Positions 8,067 through 16,598 of a stretch of 42,917 nucleotides of DNA are shown here, piece after piece. A program made the position numbers and the translations under genes. This stretch comes from Candidatus Omnitrophota bacterium (lineage in GTDB: Bacteria > Omnitrophota > Gorgyraeia > Pluralincolimonadales > Pluralincolimonadaceae). Every line of letters begins with the position of its first letter. Within the stretch, counting starts at the first letter, position 1. The DNA is taken from the NCBI GenBank assembly GCA_003141835.1, contig PLNR01000011.1:171804-214720 (forward strand), given 5' to 3'. The notes beneath the pieces are model-generated. The model worked only from the letters and a program-made list of their open reading frames with translations. It did not search any database and was not told the DNA's origin.

Positions 8067-8948
8067 TTACTTCCCTTTTGTCTCAACAAGAATGTGGTTA
8101 ATCATCCGCTCAAGCAACATATTAAACTCATCCGGGTCTTCCAGCATGATGAAATGACCGCGTCCTTTCATCAGCACCATCTCATATGACGGCACAAGCT
8201 TTTTGTTGCCGTCAACATTGGTCGGCCAGAGATCGGCATTAACACTTTTTAGCGGCACGGCAAGGCCTTTGATCAGTTCCGGATCAGACACCTTAAAATA
8301 TTCTTTCATTGAGCTCAATGCCACCTCCTGCGGAGCAGATGACATATCCAGGGCAATGGCATCGACCAATTCCTTGTCGGCGTTGGCCGGGAACATAGTG
8401 CGCACAAACTTCTGTACTTCCGGCACAAAATTCGCGGCAATAGGCTCATATATCTTGTTCTTCACGTCATCCGGATAAACCATCCCCAGATCTTCAAGAT
8501 CATCGACAGCAACCAGCCCGATCACCCTTTCAGGTGCAATCTTAGCCGCATATAGAATGATCTCTCCTCCCATGGAATGCCCAACCAGGATCGCTTTTTT
8601 CACATTCAGCTTCCGCAATACCGCTGCAACATCTTGGCCGAACGCTTCCGTAGTATAAACTTTCCTGCCGAAACCGGAATTACCGTGTCCTGCCAGATCA
8701 ATAGTAATTACTCGGTATTTCTTCGAAAAATATGGAATTTGATTATGCCAGTACCGGCTGTCACAGCACCACCCATGCACAAAAACCACGGCCGGATCAG
8801 TTGCCGGGCCATACGCCGCGTAGGCAATAGGCACATTGTCCGATGAAAGAGTATTGGCAAACGGCAGCGAACGCACAGAAGGTTCACAACCGTATGCGCA
8901 CAAAGCAATGACAAAAACCAGAATAATATAACTTATCAACCTAACCAT
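8067..8948 (-). CDS. Alpha/beta-hydrolase, probable lipoprotein
   Basis: Signal peptide with lipobox-like 'ALCAYGC'; 'VVFVHGWCCDSRYW', 'DLAGHGNSG', nucleophile elbow 'GHSMGG', C-terminal 'GRGHFIMLEDPDEF'. RBS AGGAG upstream. Confidence 0.88.
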   Translation of the reverse strand: MVRLISYIILVFVIALCAYGCEPSVRSLPFANTLSSDNVPIAYAAYGPATDPAVVFVHGWCCDSRYWHNQIPYFSKKYRVITIDLAGHGNSGFGRKVYTTEAFGQDVAAVLRKLNVKKAILVGHSMGGEIILYAAKIAPERVIGLVAVDDLEDLGMVYPDDVKNKIYEPIAANFVPEVQKFVRTMFPANADKELVDAIALDMSSAPQEVALSSMKEYFKVSDPELIKGLAVPLKSVNADLWPTNVDGNKKLVPSYEMVLMKGRGHFIMLEDPDEFNMLLERMINHILVETKGK

Positions 8949-9007
8949 ATGCGTTAACTCCTTTTTTAAAAATTTGGACGCCCCTATTTATCAACTCAAA
9001 TTTTTGG

Positions 9008-9028
9008 ATCACAATCACTCAGCTTCTT
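9008..9028 (+). repeat. Direct repeat copy 2 (ATCACAATCACTCAGCTTCTT)
   Basis: See copy 1. Confidence 0.6.
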
Positions 9029-9050
9029 CATTAAAGCCATCCGTAAATGT

Positions 9051-10274
9051 TCATAATTTCTTGATTTGATTTACTATATAAGAGAGATCTTCTTCTCCCA
9101 GGAACATGCTCGTTGACAGCGTGATCGAATTCTTTGCCAGGGAACGGCCGCCTGCCGGGTCTCCGCCCGGGACTATATCCTTAAGATAATCAAAATCCGT
9201 TATGGCAAAAGAATAAACGCCGGAGACGCCAAGTCCGGAATCCTTAAGGGCATTCCAAGCCCTTTCCCGCCTTTCGGGTTCATCATAAATTAACGTTACA
9301 TACGGATAAACCGCTTCCGTCCCGGGCATTTCCGTGACCAGCCTGAGGCCGTTAACACCCTTAAGATTGTTAATATAATACGCCGCCTTCTGCTTTTGTT
9401 TATTTATTTCTGTTTCCAAATTGTGAAAACCGGCATGCCCCGCGTATTTTCTGATAAACGATACCCTGTGGACCGGAAAATCTATTTCGAAATAATCCGT
9501 GTACGCTTTTAATTTATCGCCCTGCATGAGCCAAAAAACCTGCGGCAGCTTAAATACGGACCAGAATAATTGCGGCCTATAAAAAATCCAATATCCTAAT
9601 AGTTCTAATATTTTTACGCTTTCGGCCAAGAAATCGTTTTTTACTAATTGGGCGATTTTGTTTTCCAGCAGAAGCGCGTGTCCTCTTTTATTGGCAACGG
9701 CTATTCCGCCCTGGTAAATGGTGAGCCCCTTCCCGCGGCCAAGGCTAAACATGGAAAAATCCCCCATCGTTCCTACGAGCCTGTTTTTATACCTTGCGCC
9801 TAAGGCCTGGGCGCAGTCCTCGATAACGAATGCGCCGCATTTTTCGGACATTCTTATTATCGGGTCAAGGTCTACCGGAATTCCGCCTATATGCGCGGCT
9901 ATGACAGCCAGGATATCATTATCACGCGAACAGGTATTCTCTAATGCGTTTAAGTCATAATTGAAATCTGTTCCCGTAACATCGCATACCTCAATATTCA
10001 ATCCGGCCTTCTTCACGGCTAACGGCACAAGAGGGCAGATAAACGAAGGTATGATAACTGTCTTTTTCCCGGAGATGTCTTTAAGCGTCTCTAAGATCAG
10101 GTATAACGCAGCGGTAGCGGTATTAAGCACTTTCACATATTCTACATCCAGATAATTCTTGAAATCGAGCTCTAACGATCCTTCATGGCTGTTTTCATTG
10201 AACAACAGGATGTCTTTTGCGTGAAGCGGCCAACCTGCCGTAGGCGGGATCTCTCGTAACACACTCATGCGCAA
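9051..10274 (-). CDS. DegT/DnrJ/EryC1/StrS-family PLP aminotransferase
   Basis: 'VEYVKVLNTATAALYLIL', 'IIPSFICPLVPLAVKKAGLNIEVCDV', 'AFVIEDCAQALGARYKNRLVGTMGDFSMFSLGRGKGLTIYQGGIAV' (PLP-lysine region). Confidence 0.88.
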   Translation of the reverse strand: MRMSVLREIPPTAGWPLHAKDILLFNENSHEGSLELDFKNYLDVEYVKVLNTATAALYLILETLKDISGKKTVIIPSFICPLVPLAVKKAGLNIEVCDVTGTDFNYDLNALENTCSRDNDILAVIAAHIGGIPVDLDPIIRMSEKCGAFVIEDCAQALGARYKNRLVGTMGDFSMFSLGRGKGLTIYQGGIAVANKRGHALLLENKIAQLVKNDFLAESVKILELLGYWIFYRPQLFWSVFKLPQVFWLMQGDKLKAYTDYFEIDFPVHRVSFIRKYAGHAGFHNLETEINKQKQKAAYYINNLKGVNGLRLVTEMPGTEAVYPYVTLIYDEPERRERAWNALKDSGLGVSGVYSFAITDFDYLKDIVPGGDPAGGRSLAKNSITLSTSMFLGEEDLSYIVNQIKKL

Positions 10275-10291
10275 ACCGTTTCGATAATTGG

Positions 10292-10663
10292 CTAACTCAA
10301 TGTAATAAACACGATGCCGAGCACTACCAAAAATGTGCCCAGGAGCTTCATTCTGTCTATCTTTTCATCCAGGAACATATGCGCCGAGAAGAGGATGAGT
10401 ACGAACTGCACGCTGCCGAGAGGATATACCAGGCTAAGGTCGCCCTGCGCCAAAGCCATAAGCCATATGATAAGGCCGGCGGCGCATGCGGCCAATCCCA
10501 GCCATATCGACGGTTTCGCGAAAACATCCCTTAAAAAACGGAGATGGTTACCGGCCTTCTTCAGGTCATACGCCTCGACCATATTGGTTGTTTTTTTAAA
10601 GAGCAGGTGGCCGATCGTACTGAGTATCTCAGCCGCCAGCACCAGCAGTATTATTTTAACCAC
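10292..10663 (-). CDS. EamA/SMR-like 4-TM transporter subunit
   Basis: Four hydrophobic segments; 'QGDLSLVYPLGSVQFVLILFSAHMFLDEKIDRMKLLGTFLVVLGIVFI'. Confidence 0.85.
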   Translation of the reverse strand: MVKIILLVLAAEILSTIGHLLFKKTTNMVEAYDLKKAGNHLRFLRDVFAKPSIWLGLAACAAGLIIWLMALAQGDLSLVYPLGSVQFVLILFSAHMFLDEKIDRMKLLGTFLVVLGIVFITLS

Positions 10664-11015
10664 GGCTTACAGGCCTCCCCGCAGGCTTCTTGCTCTGCGC
10701 CACAAAATAGATCCCCAGGACTATGCAGCAGATCCCGGCCCACCTTAACAGGTCTACGCGTTCGTTTAAAAATATGATCGCCGCTACAGGCACAAGGATG
10801 TAGGAAAAGCTACCGACCGGCATGGCTATGCTCAGGTCGACTTTATACAATATGACGATCCAGATGAAAAAATTCAGGACATAAATAAGCACGCCTATCC
10901 CGACCAATAACGGGGAGCCGGCCAGGCCTTTCTTCATGATCAACTGGGCGGCCGTATCCACGACATCGCTCAATATGATCATCAGGAATATCTTTAGTGT
11001 GAGGTGGCTCTTCAT
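10656..11015 (-). CDS. EamA/SMR-like 4-TM transporter subunit
   Basis: Four TM; 'VDLSIAMPVGSFSYILVPVAAIIFLNERVDLLRWAGICCIVLGIYFVAQS'; overlaps the neighbouring SMR gene by 8 nt. Confidence 0.85.
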   Translation of the reverse strand: MKSHLTLKIFLMIILSDVVDTAAQLIMKKGLAGSPLLVGIGVLIYVLNFFIWIVILYKVDLSIAMPVGSFSYILVPVAAIIFLNERVDLLRWAGICCIVLGIYFVAQSKKPAGRPVSRG

Positions 11016-12142
11016 GGGGATATCTTTTCCTTTGCCTTCTTCAGGTCCGGGTCGAAGTTCTCAAAACTCAGGAAACGGCACGCCATGTTGAATACCGGCC
11101 TTATCATCCTGTTGCGGAACTTCGCGTAAATATAAAGGGGCCTGAAATCGAAATCAAGCCTCCTCTTCGGTTCATACCCGGTCGCGCCTATCTCGTATTT
11201 CTTTATCCCATGTCCTATGCACCAGTTCAGCGAATCGCGGAACCTTATGAAATAAAGGTGGTATTCGTGCGCGATCGCATAGTCGAAACCGACGTAATAA
11301 TCGATCATCACGTCCTTCGACACCAGGCAGAGCTGGAACGCGGCGAGCTTTCCCTTTATCCTCCATAGGAAAAATTTCACCCGGCCCGGCATGTTCGCGG
11401 ATATGTTCCTGAAGAAATCCTCGGTCAGCAGCTCGAATCCCATATCGTGCCTGGCGACGGTATCGAGATAGAGCTTGTAGGCATCCTGCAGCGCGCCCTC
11501 TTCGAGCCTCTCGGATATCTCCAGGTCGAGCTTGGCGAGGTTATCCGCTTTTTTGAACTTCCTCCTCAAGTCATACCTGGTGGCGGCGCTTAGGCTCTTC
11601 AGGTACTCCTCAAAATCATTGAAACGGACTTCGAGCTCGGCAAAAGGAAGGCTGTCGAGTTTGGAAAAACCGTGCCTGCGCAAGGGGTCCAGCACGGCGG
11701 CATAACTTTTATCAAAATCTTTAAACGCCAGTATCGGGGCCTTCTCCTTCGCGGCTATCCCTTCCATGCCCTGGAGTACCGCCTCCATTACGGCACCTGT
11801 ATCCCCGGCTATCCCCATCCTCCCCAGCCCGAGCGGCATGCCGCAAATAAGCGCCTTGACGTCTAACATACCGGGCAGCCTTTTCCTTACGGAGCTTGTA
11901 ATGCGTTTTAGCGGCCCGACTATGCTTGTATCCAACGGGTATTTCATCAAAAAGCAAGTCACGGCCCCGACCGGCGTTCCGCCGTCATAGGCCATTATAT
12001 AGTAAAAGGTAAATTGCCCCAGGCCTGAGTCATCCAGGGTCCTGTAGAAATCATAGCTTTCAAGGACGTCCGGAAAGACCCTGTTCCAGTCTCCGGCGGG
12101 TATATCCGATATCTTTTTAAAGATCTCCGTCTTGAGCGGCAT
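11012..12142 (-). CDS. FemAB/BioF2-like GNAT acyltransferase
   Basis: 'YLKSLSAATRYDLRRKFKKADN', 'VKFFLWRIKGKLAAFQLCLVSKDVMIDYYVGFDYAIAHEYHLYFIRFRDSLNWCIGHGIKKYEIGATGYEPKRRLDF' GNAT_6/FemAB-type core. Confidence 0.78.
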   Translation of the reverse strand: MPLKTEIFKKISDIPAGDWNRVFPDVLESYDFYRTLDDSGLGQFTFYYIMAYDGGTPVGAVTCFLMKYPLDTSIVGPLKRITSSVRKRLPGMLDVKALICGMPLGLGRMGIAGDTGAVMEAVLQGMEGIAAKEKAPILAFKDFDKSYAAVLDPLRRHGFSKLDSLPFAELEVRFNDFEEYLKSLSAATRYDLRRKFKKADNLAKLDLEISERLEEGALQDAYKLYLDTVARHDMGFELLTEDFFRNISANMPGRVKFFLWRIKGKLAAFQLCLVSKDVMIDYYVGFDYAIAHEYHLYFIRFRDSLNWCIGHGIKKYEIGATGYEPKRRLDFDFRPLYIYAKFRNRMIRPVFNMACRFLSFENFDPDLKKAKEKISP

Positions 12143-12885
12143 CAGACCGGTTTGATGCCTCCAAAAATAGCCAGTTCGAATACTTTAAGATAACAATCGA
12201 CCTCTTTGAATCCTATCTTCCTCAGCCAGGCGCACTGGATATCGACCGGCGCCAGGATATTCGCTTCCAAGAGAGGATTATTATAATAGGTACTCGCGAT
12301 CTCCTTGCGCGTCTTCTTTGAACCCGAAGCGCGATGATATTTGTATATGGAATCAATAAAATACTCATTCCAGATATGCCCTAACCGCGGCGTAGCTGAT
12401 GAGACGTGCTCGAGGTTAAGGAATATTCCGCCCGGTTTCAACAGGCCAAAGATCTCTTTATATAACCCTTTCTTTCTCCCGTCAGTCTGGTGGTGGATAG
12501 ACAGGCCCGAGATTATCACGTCGTATTTCCCGTATTTACCGGCAGGAGCGGTCCACGACGGTTTTCCGTAATCCTCAGTGAGGAATACCGCGTTCTTGCC
12601 GCGGCCTGAAAACTTTTTCATGGCCGCTTTTATCATAGTATCGGAAATATCAAGGAACACGACGCTTGCCTTGGGATACTTTGCCAGCACCGCACTCCCG
12701 AGGATACCGTCTCCGCAGCCCAGGTCGAGTATCTTCCGGGGATCATCCCTCATCTTTTCGATCAGCATCAGCATGATCCTTATCTGGTAATCTGCGAGCG
12801 GGATCGCGCCCCTGACCCCTTCCAAATATCGCTTGCTGAGGTCTTCTCTTTTCCATATCTTATCTTTTCCCGAGGACTGCGCCAT
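12142..12885 (-). CDS. Class I SAM-dependent methyltransferase
   Basis: Motif I 'KILDLGCGDGILGSAVL', 'VVFLDISDTMIKAA', 'YDVIISGLSIHH', 'LLKPGGIFLNLEHV'. Confidence 0.9.
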   Translation of the reverse strand: MAQSSGKDKIWKREDLSKRYLEGVRGAIPLADYQIRIMLMLIEKMRDDPRKILDLGCGDGILGSAVLAKYPKASVVFLDISDTMIKAAMKKFSGRGKNAVFLTEDYGKPSWTAPAGKYGKYDVIISGLSIHHQTDGRKKGLYKEIFGLLKPGGIFLNLEHVSSATPRLGHIWNEYFIDSIYKYHRASGSKKTRKEIASTYYNNPLLEANILAPVDIQCAWLRKIGFKEVDCYLKVFELAIFGGIKPV

Positions 12886-13556
12886 TATTCCCCTCTCTTA
12901 TGCCGCCTCTTAAACCATTTTACGATCTCGCCGGTGATGTCCGCTGTTATCAGGAGCGCGGCGACGGCCATCAGCCGTATCTTCCCGGCATCGAGCGGTT
13001 CTTTATCCACAAGGAACTTTCCCTTCAGGTAGAACCCAATGATGATGACGCCGATCCACAGCACGGGCTTGTATTCCTGGCTGCGGAAAAAACGCTCTAA
13101 ACTGAAACCCCATTTCTCCCCTTCCTTGTACGGGAAGATAGCCGGGAACAATGCCGGGACCCTTTTCTTGTATGCGGCGTATTCCTTGAACTTCCCTCCC
13201 AGCAAAGCTTCTTCTTTTTTTATCGTGCCCGAATATACTATCGCCATGACCGCCAGGAGCGCCGCCCCGATGTAATAAGCCCTCAAGAAGACGATAAAAC
13301 CCGCGACGAGAAGCAGCGTCCCCAGGTAGAGCGGATGCCGCACGAACGCGTACGGGCCGGAAGTCGTAAGCTTCTCCGTCTTTATCGCGTAACCGTTCGC
13401 CCACATCCGGATAAGCTCGCCGGCGGCGATCAACCAGATGCCGTACCTCAGCGACCTGTCGTCGCAATTCGCGAAAATGATCATGAATACCGCGAACGGG
13501 TATAAGACCGCGAAGCGCAGCTTAAACCAGCGCTTGAGCCTTTCCTTTATGTCCAT
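12885..13556 (-). CDS. Isoprenylcysteine carboxyl methyltransferase/PEMT-like integral-membrane methyltransferase
   Basis: 'GPYAFVRHPLYLGTLLL' and 'EEALLGGKFKEYAAYKKRVPALFP' ICMT-family signatures, multiple TM segments. Confidence 0.87.
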   Translation of the reverse strand: MDIKERLKRWFKLRFAVLYPFAVFMIIFANCDDRSLRYGIWLIAAGELIRMWANGYAIKTEKLTTSGPYAFVRHPLYLGTLLLVAGFIVFLRAYYIGAALLAVMAIVYSGTIKKEEALLGGKFKEYAAYKKRVPALFPAIFPYKEGEKWGFSLERFFRSQEYKPVLWIGVIIIGFYLKGKFLVDKEPLDAGKIRLMAVAALLITADITGEIVKWFKRRHKRGE

Positions 13557-13615
13557 ATTTACCTTTCCCTAAAAATATCGGGGCGCGTTTTGGGGGAGAA
13601 CCGAGGCCGCCAGGA

Positions 13616-15034
13616 TCAGGCAGCCGTACCGGCGATGCCTTTCTTCAGGGCCTCCTCGAACAGGTCCACGGCCAGGTCGATCTCGCTCTCCTTGATGTAG
13701 AAAGAAGGTGCGATAGTGAAGACGTTCTTGTAATAACCGCCCACATCGAGGATAAGCCCCCTCTTCTTGGAGCCGGCCCTCAGGTTCCCGCTCAAACCGA
13801 TGTTCTCTATGGCGTCGGTCAGCTGCCTGTTCGGCGTAAAGCCGTCCTTTTGGCAGATCTCGACCCTTAACGCGAGGCCGAGACCGGATACATCGCCTAT
13901 CTGCGGATACTTTCTCATCAAATTCTTAAGGCGGGATACAAAGTATTCCCCTTTCTTCGGCACTGAGACGGCAAAGTTCTCCTCTTCCATTATCTTGAGC
14001 GTCTCAAGGGCAACAGCCGTCCCGAGGGTATTCGAGGAAAAAGTCGAGTGTGTCATGCCGGCGGGAAAAACGGCCGGAGAGATCAATTCCTCTTTCGCCC
14101 ATATGCCTGAGAGCGGGTTAAGCCCGTTCGTCAACGCCTTGCCGAATACGACTATGTCCGGCGTCACGTTGAAATGCTCGAGCGCCCAGAATTTACCTGT
14201 CCTGAAGAAGCCCATCTGGACCTCGTCATCGACCAGCAATATCTTATACCTGTCGAGTATCTCTTTCAGGCCCGAAAAATAATCGGTCGGCGGGATTATG
14301 TATCCGCCTGTACCCTGGACCGCCTCAATATAGAACGCGGCGAATTCGCAGTTGTTGGTCTTGTTGTTGACGACCGAATAATATTCGGACTCGAAGAGCC
14401 GTTCGAACTGTTTCAGGCAGTAGAGGTCGCAATGGTCGCGCTTCTTGTCATAGGGGCACCTGAAACAGTAAGGATAAGGTATGAAACAGGCCCTGTCCGA
14501 GAAATGGCCGAATTTTTCCCTGTACCGGTAACTCGATGTGATAGACGAGGCGGCCAGCGTGCGGCCGTGATAACCCCCCATGAAGGCGAATACCAGCGAC
14601 TTGCCGCCGGTGGAGTTCCTTACAACTTTAAGGGAATCTTCTATGGCAGCCGAACCGCCGACGTTAAAATGGACCCTTCCTTTGGTCTCGTAGGTCCGCT
14701 CCATCTTCTGCGCCAGTTTAGTTGCCACGAGTATCTTCTCTTCATGCAGGTACTGGCAGGCGAGTTGGGGCAGCTTATCGAGCTGTTTTTTAAGGGCCCT
14801 GTTCAAGCGTTTGTTCTTGTAACCGAAGTTGGCGGCCGAATACCACATCTGCAGGTCGAGATACTCGGTTCCCTTCTTATCGTAGAGGTAAACGCCCTCG
14901 GAACGGTCGAAGATATTCAGCTTGTCCGTATAATGGACCGTATCCCCCCATGAGCAATATTTCGCTTCCAGGTCGAGGAGCTTATTTTCTCTTGATCGCG
15001 ACGAGTTCTTGCTCTGCTTCTGCCTTGTAAACAT
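13616..15034 (-). CDS. Class-III PLP aminotransferase (GABA/acetylornithine-type) with Cys-rich insert
   Basis: 'FHVNVGGSAAIEDSLK'-type region (HFNVGGSAAIEDSLKVVRNSTG), 'FMGGYHGRTLAASS', 'LLVDDEVQMGFFRTG', 'PDIVVFGKALTNGLNPLSG' (PLP Lys). Start revised from 15064 to ATG at 15034 to reduce overlap with the upstream gene. Confidence 0.9.
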   Translation of the reverse strand: MFTRQKQSKNSSRSRENKLLDLEAKYCSWGDTVHYTDKLNIFDRSEGVYLYDKKGTEYLDLQMWYSAANFGYKNKRLNRALKKQLDKLPQLACQYLHEEKILVATKLAQKMERTYETKGRVHFNVGGSAAIEDSLKVVRNSTGGKSLVFAFMGGYHGRTLAASSITSSYRYREKFGHFSDRACFIPYPYCFRCPYDKKRDHCDLYCLKQFERLFESEYYSVVNNKTNNCEFAAFYIEAVQGTGGYIIPPTDYFSGLKEILDRYKILLVDDEVQMGFFRTGKFWALEHFNVTPDIVVFGKALTNGLNPLSGIWAKEELISPAVFPAGMTHSTFSSNTLGTAVALETLKIMEEENFAVSVPKKGEYFVSRLKNLMRKYPQIGDVSGLGLALRVEICQKDGFTPNRQLTDAIENIGLSGNLRAGSKKRGLILDVGGYYKNVFTIAPSFYIKESEIDLAVDLFEEALKKGIAGTAA

Positions 15035-15698
15035 TACCCGCCTCCAAAAACCAGCGATATACATCGCTTAGATTATCGAACGGTATGAATTCTTTCTTGG
15101 TTTTAGCGAAATGCGCCTGAAGGCTTCCTTTAGCGAAGACGATATCGGAATGTTCGGCCGGGCAGATATCTGAAAGCCCGTCCCCGATATAGATGTTGGT
15201 CCTGCCGCGCCCGCCCAATTTAAAGATGTGCAATTTTTTACAGTTCGCGCAATGGGAGCAGGATTTATACGTATGCGGAAAGGTCGGGATGACTTTATTC
15301 TTCGAGAACCGCAGGCTGTTGGAATACAGTTTTATGCCGTGTACGCCGTTCTTGCGCAGGATGCGCTCTATGAAAAAAGAAAAACTGTCGCTTAATATCG
15401 CTGTCTCTGCGCCTCTGCGCTTCAGGAACCCGAGCAGGTCGGCGAAATTGGGGTCAAGCTGTACCTTATCGAGATAGCGGGAGAGCTTCGGTTTCGTCGC
15501 CCTGACCGAACGCATCTGCCACTTCAGGCATTCCCTCGAGCCGATCTCCCCTTTTTGCCACGCGTTCTCAAAAACCACCCAATCCCTGTTGATCGAGAAT
15601 TTCTCGATGATATCGTCCAGGACGTCGAAAGGGGTCATGGTGTTGTCGAAATCGAAGTAGACGTTGCATTTTGAAAAATCGAGCGTCGCTTTTGCCAT
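14982..15698 (-). CDS. HAD-superfamily phosphatase, MtnX/PHOSPHO1/SerB-like
   Basis: 'VYFDFDNTMTPFDVLDDII' (HAD motif I), 'ETAILSDSFSFFIERIL' (motif II), 'NIYIGDGLSDICPAEHSDIVFAK' (motif IV), 'CSHCANCKK'. Start revised to ATG at 15698 (MAKATLDFSKCNVYFDFDN). Confidence 0.85.
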   Translation of the reverse strand: MAKATLDFSKCNVYFDFDNTMTPFDVLDDIIEKFSINRDWVVFENAWQKGEIGSRECLKWQMRSVRATKPKLSRYLDKVQLDPNFADLLGFLKRRGAETAILSDSFSFFIERILRKNGVHGIKLYSNSLRFSKNKVIPTFPHTYKSCSHCANCKKLHIFKLGGRGRTNIYIGDGLSDICPAEHSDIVFAKGSLQAHFAKTKKEFIPFDNLSDVYRWFLEAGNVYKAEAEQELVAIKRK

Positions 15699-16585
15699 TA
15701 TTTCGCGTCTCCGTTGTGGATCTTTTCGAAGAACTCCTCCATCCTTGCGGTCACGGTCTTGCGCTCCTGGTCCGCCGTTATGCAATGGTAGGAATCATAT
15801 AACATCACCATCTCCTTTGTCCTCGAACCGACCCCGTCATAAATGAACTGGGAATTTTTCACGCTCGACATATCGTCGTCCTTGGCCTGGATGAGCTGGA
15901 CCGGCACGGTTATGCCCTTAAGCCTCCGGGTCAAATACCTGACGAGTCCTTTAAGCTGGCACAGCAGGACGACCGGGAAGAAGGGATAGCCGTATTCGGC
16001 GATCTTCTCGGTGTCATCGATGGTCGCTGACGAATAATAATTATGAAGTCGCTCCTGCATCTGTTTGTTCTTTATCCCGTACGGCGGGTCTTCCTTATGA
16101 TAGAAGAAATTCCTCAACGGAGTATACGTGGCCAGCGGGAAAAGGAAATTATACCACGGCGTGTTCCAGCCGTCGTAGAATAGCGTCGGGGAGAGGCATG
16201 ATACGCCTTTTATCTTTTCGGGAAATTCATCGGCGAGCAGGAGGGCCAGCAGCGCCCCCATGGATAACCCTGAAGCGACTATGAAATCGTGGTCGTCCTT
16301 GACCTTCAAATAAGCTTCTCTCACCGACCCGTAGAAATCCTCCCATCTCGTGTCCTTAAGGACATCGAGCGGGGCGCCATGGTTTTTCAGGCGCGGGCAT
16401 ATTACGGTATATCCCTTCTTATTCAGGGCTAAGCCCAGGCATTTCATCTCGTTCGGTGTGCCTGTCAACCCATGGATAAGGATAGCCGCCCGGCCGTTCT
16501 GCCCTTTCAAAAATATCCCATCCCCTAAGTCGGGAGCCTCGGCCTTAGCCGACCTTCCCGAATTAAGAGAAAATATCAATGCCAT
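15698..16585 (-). CDS. Alpha/beta hydrolase (carboxylesterase / serine aminopeptidase S33-like)
   Basis: 'AAILIHGLTGTPNEM', 'VASGLSMGALLALLLA' nucleophile elbow, 'PVQLIQAKDDDMSS', C-terminal catalytic His 'YDSYHCITADQE'. Confidence 0.88.
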   Translation of the reverse strand: MALIFSLNSGRSAKAEAPDLGDGIFLKGQNGRAAILIHGLTGTPNEMKCLGLALNKKGYTVICPRLKNHGAPLDVLKDTRWEDFYGSVREAYLKVKDDHDFIVASGLSMGALLALLLADEFPEKIKGVSCLSPTLFYDGWNTPWYNFLFPLATYTPLRNFFYHKEDPPYGIKNKQMQERLHNYYSSATIDDTEKIAEYGYPFFPVVLLCQLKGLVRYLTRRLKGITVPVQLIQAKDDDMSSVKNSQFIYDGVGSRTKEMVMLYDSYHCITADQERKTVTARMEEFFEKIHNGDAK

Positions 16586-16598
16586 GTCGGTGATTATA

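Noticed and set aside
8968-9005. AAAAATTTG/CAAATTTTT stem as intrinsic terminator for the amino-lipid cluster
   Set aside because: AT-only stem with a 20-nt loop; too weak to call a terminator, mentioned only in the direct-repeat finding.
8949-9050. Integron attC-like site (GCGTTAAC near 8951)
   Set aside because: No paired R'/R'' core sites with the expected spacing; likely part of the hydrolase RBS region.
14174-14953. 259-aa plus-strand ORF
   Set aside because: Antisense to the class-III aminotransferase; no recognisable domain.
15699-15785. N-terminal extension of the HAD ORF (MHNGGPGAQDRDRKDGG...)
   Set aside because: Overlaps the conserved C-terminus of the upstream hydrolase; ATG at 15698 directly precedes the conserved HAD N-terminus.
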